Shown one piece after another: positions 23,986 through 36,188 of a stretch of 64,000 nt of DNA; the first letter of the stretch is position 1, and every line of letters starts with the position of its first letter. The DNA is taken from contig NW_004955417.1 in the NCBI RefSeq assembly GCF_000276665.1, positions 27,823,356-27,887,355 of the forward strand, given 5' to 3'. Position numbers and translations under genes: made by a program. Under the pieces are notes generated by a model. The model was given only the letters and a program-made list of their open reading frames with translations, made no database searches and had not been told where the DNA came from. The stretch comes from Chinchilla lanigera. Lineage: Eukaryota; Chordata; Mammalia; Rodentia; Chinchillidae.

Positions 23986-26900
23986 TAACGGCAGTATGCC
24001 TTTTGCTGAAATAAAAATTTTAAAATTTGAACATTCACGATATGTTTTGATGGCACCGTGTGCTCATAAATGCGCTTGTTTCCTCTTATAGGAGGAGGTT
24101 ACTTTTATCTGAATTAACTAAGTTTTAGACCCTAATAAAAATCTGTCTTTTGTCTCCGTGGGATAAAAAGAAAAGGAGGAAAGAATGGGATGGGTTCATT
24201 AAACGAATTATTGAAGTTCAGTGAAAGGACCTACAATACTAAAAGAATAGAAAGGTCACCGGGCTTTCACTAACGATCATGGTAGGTAGCTGTTGTTTGA
24301 ACACGCATTCTTTTCCTCTTGTGTTTCTCTTACCTTCTCATTGTATTCTCAGTGGACTTTTCTTTTTTATTTCTAAGGCCCTCGCAGACTCAGATAGGAC
24401 ATTTAAAGACTAGCAAATCACTACAGGTTTAAATTATCTTCTAGTATAAACTGTATCTATTTTGGGAGGGCAATTTTAGGGCAAGATGGCTGGGAGACAG
24501 AAATGACACATTTCTGTCTACTGTAGGGGAGTTTCCAATAGGGGAACACCAATCTCATACTATTTTCATGGATTTGAACATGGCCTTCAACTTTGTTATA
24601 AGCTTAAAATATTGTCATGACTAACAGAATTAATTATCAGTTTTATGTAAGTTTATTTGGAATTGTTTACATATAATTCTCAGAGGTATAATACTAATAT
24701 TTAGGTAATTGGATTTTGATAGGAAGGAAGGTTTTCTTTTTTAGTTTTTGAGTGACTGGAGGTAAAGAAATGCTACATTATGGATTAAAATGAACAAATC
24801 TCGATTTAAACTCAGTGTCTAACCACGTTTTAGTTCATGGAACATATTTTTTTAAAATTAAATTTCTGGTTTTGCTTCCTCTACCTTTAGGAAACTTTTT
24901 TTGGGGTAAAGATTAAGAAACTTGCTATTGAGTAATTGAAAAGAAGTTATTCCATTCACCCTTCACTGTCTTGTATCATCACCACACATTTTATGGAAGA
25001 AGCTGAGCAACAGAACTTATCAGTGATGAACACAATGAAGCACTTTGATTTATATGAAAAAATGTATCTCACAGATTCCGAAAGTGGCAGTTTTAAGGGC
25101 AGTGATGAGAAGTGCCTTGTTTCTAGATTGCATTTGGTGTCCAGTGCTGTGAGGCACTAATCAGCTAAGCACCGTAATCCTCCTTGCAGGGACATTCTTA
25201 CTTGACCTGGAGCTATATCCAGCCCACGGGAGCAGCATTAAAAAATGACCTTTCTTCACAGGTCCCTCACTAGAGGACTTTATGACTTCATCCTTGAACG
25301 AGCGTTGATCTGTATGTAACTTTTTAGTAATTGAGTTTGAAATAAAATAATTGTAAGCAAGTAGAGACTTTGCGAATCATCTGATTAAGGATGCCTCCTA
25401 TGATTTTGCGAGGGCTAGAAGGATTAAACGAAAGCACTGTCGGGCACAGTGTTGATGTATTTTTGTCAACATGATGCTTCATGCTCGACAGATGTGCACT
25501 GGGTGAATTACAGGTAAAAATAAAAATGTTAAATATTGTAATATTGTATGCTTTTTTGATAAACAAATGGTTTAATTTGCTGAAAGCCTTTTATAAGAAT
25601 TACAGGAATGGAAACTGAATATTTCAGATTTTACAGGATCGTATACTTTTGTTGAATCCTCAACTGCTTTAACAGCTTTGAATTTAAAATTCGATTGCAA
25701 TGTTATGCTTAAACTATATGGCTAACATTGTGTAATTGTATTTGTACAGTATTACTTTCATTTATTTGGCAATATCCATGGCTTATAACATGCTTTAAAA
25801 GATGGAGTTATTTTTCAGATTATTGATTCTTCCAATAGCATATCCTTTTAATCATAAAATGTCAGTTTTATTGATCTATATTAATAAAGATTGTGATATT
25901 TCTATAAAGATAGTGCTTACTTACAAATTTGAATTTAGAGAAATTAGTAATCTTCAGATTCTTTACTTTTAATATTATTATTAAAAATAGGATAATTTCA
26001 GTTAAGATTTGAAATACATGAGTATTAATTTTAATGTTTCATGTAATTTTCACTGCTTTATAAATGTTTTCAAATGTTACTGAGTTGTATTTTCAGAGAC
26101 TTGATTATGTTGCAGTAAATATGAACAATATGATAGGTGGCATAGTTAACACAAACCATGTAAAATGGTTAAGATTGTAGATATTAAAAGGAAATCATGG
26201 TAAAACATGATGGTTTAATATGTAAAATGAGACTATCTTTGGGAAATTATGAAAATAACTTCAATTGGAGTTGAAATTTCTTGTTTGCAATTTTCTGATC
26301 ATATGGTATGATTTTAGGATATGGAATTTTAAAGAATGTAGTTGGTAGGGTTTATAATGCAAATTTTTATGCATATTTGGAATAACATTTATAATCAAGT
26401 ATTGAGTGTGTTGTACAGCTAAAATATTTAGAAATACACTGACTAGTAGCCCATAGGATAAAAAAATGATAAGCAATGAATAGAAATGATGCTCATCAAA
26501 ACAGACTTAAGATGTTTAAAATGTGATTTTGGTTCTAGTTCAGACCTGTATAATATGGTGCAAGAGAAAATATTTTTAACAGTTAAGGTTTCAGTAAGGA
26601 GAGAGAGTAGATATTAGGTGACTATAACGTGAATATTAGGTGAATATAAATGTATGGTGATAATGTGTTAGAAAATAGGGATTAATTGAATTAAAGTGGT
26701 AAAAACTAGGATACTATTAGTATCACAAATACATTTTATTTGTATAGTAAGGCACAGTTTTGAATTCTGTATCTCTTAATTTCTCAGAATATTTGAAGAA
26801 CTAAGTGATACATAACATCCTAGATGAATTACTCCATTTCTCTGAGTTCTGTCTTATGGGTTAAATACTGTTAAAGGCTTTAAGATTCATTAGAGAAATG

Positions 26901-28221
26901 TGCAAGTCATCATTATTTTCTTTTAGCTGTCCAGTGTTTCCCACTTGATAGTAATGCCAGGAGCAAAGATATGGATTAGAGAGATAGTACTTGAATCTTT
27001 ATGTATTTTCTTCAGTTCCCAAAAAAGTCTAAGAAAATTAGAAGTTTTAAAATTTAAAGGGGAGTATCCATGACATAATTTATGATATAGTTGGTAGAAA
27101 TTATTTTGACAGAGTATTTTAATACTTTAGAGTAGTTGATAGCAGATTCTTCATTGTTTGCTAATCTTATCCTGAAGTCTTACCTTGCTTCTCACATGCT
27201 TTAATATACCATAATGCTATATTTTAAAGGATAACTTTAAAAACCTGTGTCCATTTTAAATAACAGTGACAGTAGTCACCACTGTCAGATTTTAACCATT
27301 GTTCCATTTTTACTTAAAGCCAGTACAGTTCAGCATGTATAGTATAATTCACATGCTTCAGGCAGATTTCATAATCTCTGTAATGAAGTGATTGCTAGAT
27401 GTAATATCTAATTCAATTTTCCTGTGGTTTGATTTTTAAAAAGCACTGAGATGATTTTTCTAGAACTAATTATTAATAGTTGTTCTTTTGGAATGGAAAT
27501 AGTCTTATTTATCAATAAAACAAATCTATTATATTATTGTTACATAGACTATACAATATTCACTTTATGCTTGCTTTCAGAAAATTCATGTTAGTTCCTC
27601 AGGGTAGGAATAAAATTGTTTTTTTTTTTCCTTAATACTTCTGTAACACTAAGTGTGATGGTAAATATATTACTGGCAATCCTTAACACGTTAAGCTTTC
27701 ATTTAGATAAATGAACTCTGTGAAATTTTTATATCTGATAAGATTATAGCCCCTGAGATACTGATGAAGGTTTTAGAATCATTTAGCTTCCTGAGATCAA
27801 GAATCATATCTTATTCCTATGCTCCTAATCTATATTATAGCATGTAGCATTTGATTTTTATCTAATATATTTGTTGAAATAACATACAGGTTAAGCTGTG
27901 AATCTGTGCTTCTTATATGCTCTAAAAAGCATAAAATCCCTAAGGTTAAATGGTGATATAGGTTTAAATAACTGATTAATAGCAAAAGCAGGACTAAGAT
28001 GCAGATCCTTTACACTAGTTGTCTTTCCATGGGATACCACTTCCATGCTAGTTTTTTCTTCTTGAGTCATTTGACATACAAATAATGAGCAAAGTGGAGT
28101 GAATGGTACATGGTGTTGTGTAGGTTAATACTATATTCATTTTGAGTTTCCTATTTTTGATTGTAAATTTCAAACTGTAAAAATCTAGTTTTATGTAGCA
28201 GTTGTAATATAAAAGATTTGT
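23986..28221. other. AT-rich intronic DNA, nothing recognised
   Basis: About 4.2 kb of strongly AT-rich sequence with no supported exon, RNA gene or clear repeat. The open frames are 82 aa or less and look random. Confidence 0.6.
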
Positions 28222-28382
28222 AAGCCAGGCATAGTGGTACATGCTTATAATCCCAGCACATGGGAGGCTGAGACAGAAGGATTGCTGTGAATTCAAGACC
28301 AGCCTGGGCTAGGTGAGTTAAGACCTGTCTGAATTACATAGGGAGACACTGCTCAAAAACAGAACAAAACAAAACAAAACAA
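28222..28382 (+). mobile_element. B1 SINE
   Basis: AAGCCAGGCATAGTGGTACA, ATAATCCCAGCACATGGGAG, GAATTCAAGACCAGCCTGGG and a (CAAAA)n tail. Sense-orientation B1 with internal duplication. Confidence 0.93.
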
Positions 28383-28616
28383 ATTTGTAATTACATTCAA
28401 AATGTTTTATATATAAGTAGAAAAAAATCATATCCTATCCACTTGCTTTATTGTAAAATAATCAAGAGATAGACTAGTCCTTTCATTTACTCTAAGATTT
28501 TTTTCTTTATGGTCCCAGGTTAGGTTCTACCCTGGCTTCATATTTATATGTGATTTTTTTGATGACTTTGCTTTTATTTACATAACTCTTACGTGCAGTA
28601 CTCTAATGTATAACAG

Positions 28617-28775
28617 AATAGCTGAGCATGGTAGCACATGCCTATAATCCCAGATTTTGGGAGGCTGAGGCAGGAGGATCTCCAAGAGTTTGAGGCCAGC
28701 CTGGAGTACACACTGTGTTCAAGGCCACTGGGCACTGCACAGTGAGACTCTGTCTCTAAACACCCCCCCCACCGA
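28617..28775 (+). mobile_element. B1 SINE
   Basis: AGCTGAGCATGGTAGCACAT, ATAATCCCAGATTTTGGGAG, TTTGAGGCCAGCCTGGAGTA and AGTGAGACTCTGTCTCTAAA, then a C-run. Sense-orientation B1. Confidence 0.92.
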
Positions 28776-30245
28776 AAGTACAACAGAACATAAAACTACA
28801 ATACTATACTATACTGTACAGTCAGCAAAAATTACAGAGCTGTATAAACAAGGCGTGCCATACCAAAAAATACACTGAGGCTTGATAAACAAGATATATA
28901 GAACTATACATAAAAAAAGGCATTCAAGCTAACATTTTAATCATGGAACCCTTCAAAGTCCTCATCAGCACCGTCATTGGAATTAGGATCAGGAGATGCA
29001 GAAGGCCCCTGTAAGGGAGATGACAAAGTAGAGTGGAAGAAGGAGTACTAGGCGTCCTGGGTCCCGCTTTCAGGAAGAACCCTGTTAGTGTGGTCTACTT
29101 TGTCATTTCCCTTCGCTTCAGAAACTTCAAGTTAGCACCGTAAAGCTTGCTCACATGCTGCTCTCCTTTCACTAGCCCTTCGGGTCCGTGGCCTCCAGCT
29201 CTCATGTAGCTGTGCTCACTCTTGAGCGCACCCACAAGCCCTCTGCAGACAGCTTCTTCGGTGCAGGACTTCCTCAGTTCTTTCCTCCTCCTCCCACTCT
29301 TCTCCGGGCTGCTGTCTCCAACCCTGTTAAATCTCCCGCGCTTCGCTCTCCCTCGTGTGTCCCACTGGTCCTTCAAGGTCGTGCACTCCACTCTCCAAAG
29401 TAAGCGTGTCAGCAAGAGCTGCTTCCTTCCTGGGATTGCCGTGTTCACCTTTGTCACGTGCATCTGAGTTATGCATGAAATGTTCCAGGCATTTTTTCCA
29501 TATGCCTTGCACACATTCTCCCGTCACTCCTCCCCAAGCTGGCTCAGTGTTCTTCATGCAGGCTAAAGTGTTGTGTGATGTCCAGAAGTCACAGGGTTAC
29601 TTCACTGTTTTCTGTTTTTGCTACAGCTTTGCAAAACGTTGTGGGCAAGCAGGGGCTGTAGTCCCCTGGTCCGTGGGCTCTAAGACAGCAGTTGCATTTT
29701 TAGGAAAGTGCATTACCCTTTCAACTGCATGTGGATCATCAAGGTGCTGGTGCATTATCAAGCAGGAGGACAGTTTTAAAGGAACTGCCCTTTTCCAGAC
29801 GTCAGTGAGGGTGTAAAGCAGCTGGTGAACCAGTCTTCAAATAAAGCTCGCGTCACTCAGATCTTGTCATTGGCTCAGTAGTACCCAGGCAGCGCTTGCT
29901 CACTAACCGGCTTCAATCCACACGGGTTCTCGGAGCAACAGAGGAGGAAAGGCCTCAGCTTGAACCCAGTAACATTTCCTCCCAACAGCATGTGACTCTG
30001 TCCCTGAAAACTTTGAAGTTGGGCAGTGTTTTCACTTCATCATATTACCTAGGACCTTTCAGGCATTTTCTTCCAAAAAAGTCTCGGTTTCACCCACATT
30101 GGAGATTTGTTCTGGGCAGTAGCTGCCTTTCTGATACTATCAAATTGGCCAAGAACTTTTTCTGCTGCTTCTATGTCCGGACTTGCCGCCTCACCATCGA
30201 CACTCTGATTATGCTGGTTGAATCTCCCACAAAACTGCTGAAACT

Positions 30246-30360
30246 GGGCTGGGGATGTAGCTCAGTGGTACAGCGCCTGCCTGGCAAGCTTGAGGCCCTG
30301 AGTTTGATTCCTGGTACCAAAAACAAAACAACAAAACAAAACAAAACAAAAAACAAACAC
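30246..30360 (+). mobile_element. ID-type SINE inside the Tigger relic
   Basis: GGGCTGGGGATGTAGCTCAG, GTACAGCGCCTGCCTGGCAA, GAGTTTGATTCCTGGTACC and a (CAAAA)n tail. A nearly intact ID element that landed in the Tigger relic, so it is younger than it. Confidence 0.94.
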
Positions 30361-30427
30361 TAGAATCATCCATGACATGAATGTAAAAGTTCCCATCAAT
30401 TCCTCACCTTTATGTATCTTCAGAGTC

Positions 30428-30580
30428 TTTTTTTGGCTTTTTGAGATAGGCTCTCACTATGCAGTTCAGGCTGATCTTGAACTTTCTATGTAGCTGAGGC
30501 TGGCCTTGAACTTGTAGTGATCCTCCTGCGTCAGCCTCCCAAGTGGTGTGACTACAGTCATGCACTATCATGCCGGCTTC
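30428..30580 (-). mobile_element. B1 SINE, antisense, inside the Tigger relic
   Basis: TTTTTGAGATAGGCTCTCAC, duplicated GGCTG/TTGAACTT units, TCCTGCGTCAGCCTCCCAAG and GCACTATCATGCCGGCT. Complete but diverged B1. Confidence 0.92.
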
Positions 30581-30965
30581 AAAGTCTTGAAGACAGTGGG
30601 TGCCTTAGCTTGATTTCCCGAAAGACTCGTTGGCATTCTTTTTTGTCATCAAACCAGATGGCTAATAATTTTTCCATGTCATGAACGAGGACCTTCTGCT
30701 GCCTAGTTATTATGGTTTTAAAACCTGTTGATGTTTTCACCGCCTCTTTCATCTGTTTTTATCCTTCAGGATTGTTGCAATGGTTGAATGTGGCAGAATC
30801 AAGTCCTGTGCTATTGCTTTAACTTTTTAAAACAACTTCACAGTTCTGTATGATCTTCATTTTCAGGTCAAGATCAATAGCCTACTTTTGTTTCTCCTGA
30901 TGAACTCATGCTTTTCCATTTTGATGACATCTCATACTTTGTTCTTCTTACTCCACAACAAACCA

Positions 30966-32367
30966 GCCTCCCTGGGGGTGACACCCTGTCTCTAGGGGTG
31001 ATTTTAAAGGTGAACTTTATCCAGAAGCTGTTACTGCCAGCAGTAGTTTTTGTCAAGATGTGTGGGTCTTAGGGTGACCTGGGGAAGCCCCTGCTAAGGG
31101 ACCACCCTGATGCAGTGGGCAGCTCAGATCCCTGGGGCAACGACTTGAGAGTCACAGCAGCTTCCTGATGTCCGCTTCGAGGCCCCTTGTCTTGAGACCC
31201 TTGCCATTACCTTCCCTGGCCGCCTTTTCTCCAGCCCATTCAGTTATTGCTGTGCCCTTTGTACTGGAAAAACCTAAGAGGGTTTCTGTTTTCATTAGTG
31301 AAATCTTGTGGGTAGATTCACTGGCAGTTTGTATTTTAGATATGGGTCAAAAGGGATTTAACCACAAGGGAAATTTCAGGGGAGAGTGATGATTTGGCTG
31401 GATTGTGTCATTCCACTCTATCCTTCCTCTACTTCTGCTTTTGGACAAAAGAAACAATCCAGCCAACCAACCAAAAGAAATTCATAACCCTGCTGTTGAA
31501 TCTTGGTCATCTTTAACTTCAACTGGCCTCTTTCTTTATAGGTCCACTGGCTTATATTAGTGTTAGAGAGGCAGGTTGATAACTTGTTACGTGCTCTCCT
31601 CTCTGAGAATGTATGGAAATATGAGAAGTTAGGTGTGAAGACAAGTATGGAAGTATCACCGAGCAGACCTTTATCTTAATGGAGATGGAATAAAAATAGA
31701 AATCCTTTCTGATTTCTAGGGTTTTTGTGATGAATGAATAATCATTGTTGATATTTCTTTAAGTTACTTCTCTCAAGTTAGATCAAGAATAAAAACAGGT
31801 TGGCAACATACGATATAAGATGAAGGTTTAGATAGCCAATACAGAAGTGATGTAGATAGATCAATGAAAAATGATTTTTAAAGGCTAGCACTTAAGTTTT
31901 CACAAGAAAGAATTCAACTCTCTAGGCAAGTCATTTGACTTCATAACATTTTCAAATCACTCATATTAAGGTGTTAGGAGCTGAGAAAATAGAAGGAAGT
32001 ATTTTTTAAGCTCCTAGGTAATAACGGGTGCAGCCATAGTGTAGCCAGCCAAGAGAAGAAGTGAGCTTAAAGACTACTTGACAGCAGCAGAGTATAATAT
32101 TGATTAACTGATTGTTGAGGATAAGTCCTCTTCATATATGGTAGTGTAGACGTTCAATAACCACAATACATTACCTTTTATATGACCTGTTCAAACTGGG
32201 TAAAATTAATATTTTTAAAACTTTGGTTATGGTATATTTTTAAAATGAAAAAAAAAAAATGGCCAAAAGAAGTTTTGAACTTGTCCTTCAACCTGGAAGT
32301 GAATCAACAAAATGTAGCTTTGCTTAAATGTTGCTCTCAGCACTGTTCTTTTTCTTTGGTCTCACAG
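30966..32367. other. Intron end before the large RIMS2 exon
   Basis: No repeat or exon recognised, ending in the pyrimidine tract (TTCTTTTTCTTTGGTCTCACAG region) that serves the 32368 acceptor. Bases 30966-31040 may still be the Tigger 5' non-coding end. Confidence 0.5.
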
Positions 32368-33293
32368 GAAAAGGAGTCCGTCAGTGTCCAGAGATCAGAA
32401 CAGAAGATACGACCAAAGGGAAGAAAGCGAGGAGTATTCACAGTATGCCCCTTCTGATAGCGCAATGCCTAGATCGCCGTCAGATTATGCTGATAGACGA
32501 TCTCAACACGAACCTCAGTTTTATGAAGAACCTGACCATTTAAATTACAGGGACTCCAACAGGAGAAGTCACAGGCATTCCAAAGAATACACTGTAGATG
32601 ATGAAGATGTGGAGAGCAGAGACGAATATGACAGGCAAAGGAGAGAGGAGGAGTACCAGGCCCGCTACCGCAGCGATCCAAATCTGGCTCGTTACCCCGT
32701 GAAGCCTCAGCCCTATGAGGAACAGATGCGCATCCACGCCGAGGTGTCCCGTGCGAGGCACGAAAGAAGGCATAGTGATGTCTCCTTGGCAAATGCTGAG
32801 CTGGAAGAGTCCAGGGTTTCTCTGCTAAGAATGGACCGACCATCAAGGCAGAGGTCTACATCTGAACGGAGAGCTGCGATGGAAAATCAGAGATCGTATT
32901 CAATGGAAAGAACTCGAGAGGCTCAGGGACAAAGTTCTTATCCACAAAGGACCACAAACCATAGTCCTCCTACCCCTCGCAGGAGTCCAATACCCCTTGA
33001 TAGACCAGACCTGAGGCGCACTGACTCACTAAGGAAGCAGCACCACCTAGACCCCGGCTCTGCTGTACGGAAAACGAAAAGGGAAAAAATGGAAACAATG
33101 TTGAGGAATGATTCCCTCAGTTCGGACCAGTCAGAGTCAGTGAGACCACCCCCACCAAAGCCTCATAAATCAAAGAAGGGAGGTAAAATGCGGCAGGTGT
33201 CACTGAGCAGTTCAGAGGAGGAGCTGGCTTCCACACCCGAGTACACAAGCTGTGATGATGTTGAGATTGAAAGTGAGAGTGTAAGTGAGAAAG
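32368..33293 (+). CDS. RIMS2: RIMS2 large linker exon (RIM2, zinc finger-to-PDZ linker)
   Basis: RIM2 is a presynaptic active-zone scaffold linking vesicles (Rab3), Munc13, ELKS, RIM-BP and Ca2+ channels. This exon encodes about 308 residues of the linker before the PDZ domain. It starts KRSPSVSRDQNRRYD, is very rich in charged residues (repeated R/E/D runs such as RQRREEEYQARYR), carries RSDPNLARYP, SRARHERRHSDVS and a proline stretch RPPPPKPHKSKK, and ends EIESESVSEK. The acceptor is a long pyrimidine tract ending CTCACAG and the donor is AAG|GTAAGC. The exon begins with the third base of a codon and ends with the first base of the glycine codon completed by the next exon. RRHS and RTDS fit basophilic kinase-site patterns (inference). 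RIM2 rather than RIM1 is supported by the downstream exons. Without splicing the frame runs only 15 codons further, to a stop at 33338. Confidence 0.96.
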
Positions 33294-34076
33294 GTAAGCC
33301 TTTTGTTTTAGATTACAAGTCAGTATTTAACCTTCAGTAGTGAGCTGTTCCTACCTTCGTTTAAAATCTTAATCATGTTGGTCACGTGAAAAAAAGTCTC
33401 CGATTAGAAAAAATTGAGTCTTCTGTTCATGTAGTAGAAAAGTCTTTTCCAAAATGCTTTCTTGCTTGGTTTCTGAAATTTTTCCTTGCATCACTTGATG
33501 ACATTTTAAGAATATTAGCTCTCATTTAAAAATACCTCTTTTTTTTGTGTCTCCGTATTAACATATAATATAGTCACTGTAGAATATATGAGGCCATCCT
33601 CAAAGTATAGAGAGTGAAAGACAAGTTACCTACATTCCCTTCCCCCATATGACCATTGTTAACCCTTTATTTTATTTTCTTCCTTTTCACCTGTGCATAT
33701 GTAGCTTATAGATTTATAAAATTGATATTGTACTTTTAAAAAATAATTTTGTATCTTGAGTTTTTTTCAGTTTATATTAAACTATAAGGTGTTCTTTAGA
33801 ATATGTTTAAATGGCTGCACTACTGTTCTATCACAAGAAAGTAACACAGCTAAGTATTTGAGGCATTGCAATTGTTTACAGAATCTTTTTATATAATTTT
33901 TACCAACATACCTGAATATGTCAAAGGTATATATTTGTGCTTTGGATTATTTTTAAAGCTTCAATTCAGATTTCCATGTTGTTTTCCAGAAAGGTTATAA
34001 TATTCTCTACTTCTGTCAGATGTGTTTGAGCGAGCTTTTATTTTCATGGCACCAGAACTTTGACAGTTAACTAAAG

Positions 34077-34174
34077 GACACACACACACACACACACACA
34101 CACACCACACACATGCACACACACCTGCACACACATACACATATGCACACACATGTGCGTGTGTGCACACACAC
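34077..34174. repeat. (CA)n-rich microsatellite with mixed purine-pyrimidine tail
   Basis: About 14 CA units followed by interrupted CACACA/TGCACA/TACACA repeats. The frames that span it on both strands are artefacts of the repeat. Confidence 0.97.
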
Positions 34175-36171
34175 AATTATTTCTTCTTTTAAATTGAAGT
34201 TGCTTGTGAGGTTGATTTTTAAATTTTTTAAAGTAGGCTTATTGGTGTTTGAATTATTGAGTTATTCTAATATTCTTTCCTGCCCATCTTTCTATTGGGT
34301 AGTAATTCATTTTTCTTTTATTGATTTATAAGCACTTTAAAAATATATTAGAGTTTTACCTCATTTAACTGTTATTTGTTGCAATTTATTTCCCATTTCA
34401 TTAATTCTGATTATTTAGAAACACTGAATTTAATGCCAAATCAAACCTTTATATCTTTGATGATTTTTTTCATTATTCACCACTAGAAACTCTTATTCAT
34501 CCCCAAATCAGTTACACATTTAGCATTATATTTTGTTAGTTTTATTTTTTCGTCACTTTTGAGTTTATTTTGGTGTGTAACAGAATGTGCTGGACTGATG
34601 AGAACATGCATCCCTTGTACAGTCCTGCTTCCCGCCTCTCTCAGTGTATCATACCATTTGGAGAATAGTCCATTTCCTCATTAAGAATAAACGGGAATCA
34701 GAGAGGGAATTCAGGAAGGCAGCTAGATTAAAATTAATGTAGTCATTTTATACTGTATCAAAGGTAATTAGTTAGAAAATATAAATTAAGAGGAGTTCCT
34801 ATTCTGACCTAAAAACAGAAAATATGATTTAAAAATAATTAACAAAGAATAAGGGGACCTGTGAGAAGAACTCTAAAGATTAACTGGGTAGCATAAAAGA
34901 AAATGTGAATTCATTTCATGTTCCTAATTGGGAAGACTTACTACTGTAAAGATGCATGCCAAATAATCTTTCAAATTAATAACATTATAGTCAGAATCCT
35001 AATTGGACCCTTGGGATTTCTTATTTTCTAACTTAATATGAAAGGAAAAAATACTGGTAAGAATACCTAAGAGTAGTGATGAAGAATTTACCCGACAGAT
35101 ATTAATAAAGTGATAATAATTTAAGGCGTGGCACTGATAGAAAATTTGACAGACAGATCATGGAATTCTAATACAGTATATTATACATAAATAAATGACA
35201 GAAACACTAAAAGCACTGAAATCCAACCAAGATGAAACAGTTATTCAACAACTGAAGAAAATGCATGTGCAGTTGGAATAAATTGTTATAGATTTATTTT
35301 ACATTTCATTTGACTGATATACTACCTGAAAATTGTATTCACTAAAAAATGACTATCCCGAAGAGAATTATATATGTAGTATTAATCAAGTTTAGCACAT
35401 ATTATTTAGAAATTTTATTTTCCCTAAGCAGTTAAACTTTCTTAAGTATATTTAGTGATCTTTAGTGTGGTCATTTCCCACATTTGTCAGATTGTATAAT
35501 AATACTGCTATTAGAAAATTAGAAAAGGATAGACTTGTTATTTTTGGTAGTTTAGATTATATTCTATATGGTAGGTACTTATACTGACCTTTGCTAAAGT
35601 AATACCTTTATTTTGCTACATAAAAATGTGAAAAACAAAGTGACTTCATCACAACAGTACTTGCATGTTTTTCTATGTGGTGGCCTTCTAAAGCCTTGAA
35701 TTTTGTTTAGGAATTGCAGGATTCCTTTGTAAACTGTCTCCCATAAAAAAGAGCTATGTATGAATTAAATTAAAATCTTACATGATATTATTTAGCAAAA
35801 CTAAAGCATTTGTTAAATGTAGAAAGAAACTACATGTCACTCGTATTTGAATTCTTCCCGAGCTTGAATCCCTAGTAGATGCTTTTGGAGAGAGTCGTCG
35901 TCGTCACTTTCTAATGGTTTGTCTCACAGGGTGCAGTGTCTGCTGACATCATTGCCGAGAGACAGTCATACTTTCAGATTTGGGCAAGAAATCTGAATGA
36001 AGTGATTTCTGCCTGTTCAGTATTTCTTCAATAGTAGAATTTAGTGAGGTGAAATTATACTTGCTGAGAGACTGGAAATGATGGGAAAGAAAAAGAATCA
36101 CGGCATAGCTTGACTTCCCTTTATTGGAGTAGCATTTCTAGTTATTTGTGGGAGAAGTATCAACCTGATTT
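34175..36171. other. AT-rich intronic DNA, nothing recognised
   Basis: No exon, RNA or firm repeat seen. Confidence 0.55.
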
Positions 36172-36188
36172 TGGAATAAACTACTTTT

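Larger units (their letters stand above)
28940..30965 (-). pseudogene. Tigger (pogo-type) DNA transposase relic, split by two SINEs
   Basis: Read on the - strand, blocks in several frames follow the whole Tigger/CENP-B-like transposase in order. An N-terminal helix-turn-helix region lies at about 30960-30700 (LPHSTIATILKDKNR, STGFKTIITRQQ, HDMEKLLAIWFDDK). A linker with GEAASPDIEAAEK is near 30190-30160. A block with LFWKKMPE is near 30070; LLGGNVTGFKLRPFL and SENP are near 29960. LLLDNAPAP follows at about 29750, PTDQG at about 29670, and AWGGVTGECVQGIWKKCLEH at about 29520. This keeps the pogo DDD triad: D of LDNAP and D of TDQG are about 29 codons apart. Stops and frameshifts abound, and SINEs at 30246-30360 and 30428-30580 interrupt it. 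It is a dead DNA transposon, not a host gene. Confidence 0.88.
1..32367 (+). other. RIMS2: Upstream RIMS2 intron (3' part)
   Basis: No reading frame here resembles RIM zinc-finger or linker sequence, and the first recognisable exon begins at 32368 with two bases of a codon owed by an upstream exon. The stretch is therefore most simply the end of a long RIMS2 intron. It is filled with repeats listed separately. The start of the intron lies outside the window. Confidence 0.75.

Noticed and set aside
29095..29557. 139-aa and 76-aa - strand frames as host genes
   Set aside because: They are open pieces of the decayed Tigger transposase in different frames.
32469..32846. 125-aa frame antisense to the RIMS2 exon
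   Set aside because: A mirror of the highly charged coding strand; no sign of independent coding.
32384..33340. Whole 318-aa frame as a stand-alone gene
   Set aside because: It is a single RIMS2 exon plus 15 intron-encoded codons; strong splice sites bound the real part, and no ATG opens it.
34077..34174. CRISPR-like or satellite array
   Set aside because: A simple dinucleotide repeat without unique spacers.
33961..34331. Cys/Val-rich and His/Thr-rich frames
   Set aside because: They are translations of the CA repeat.
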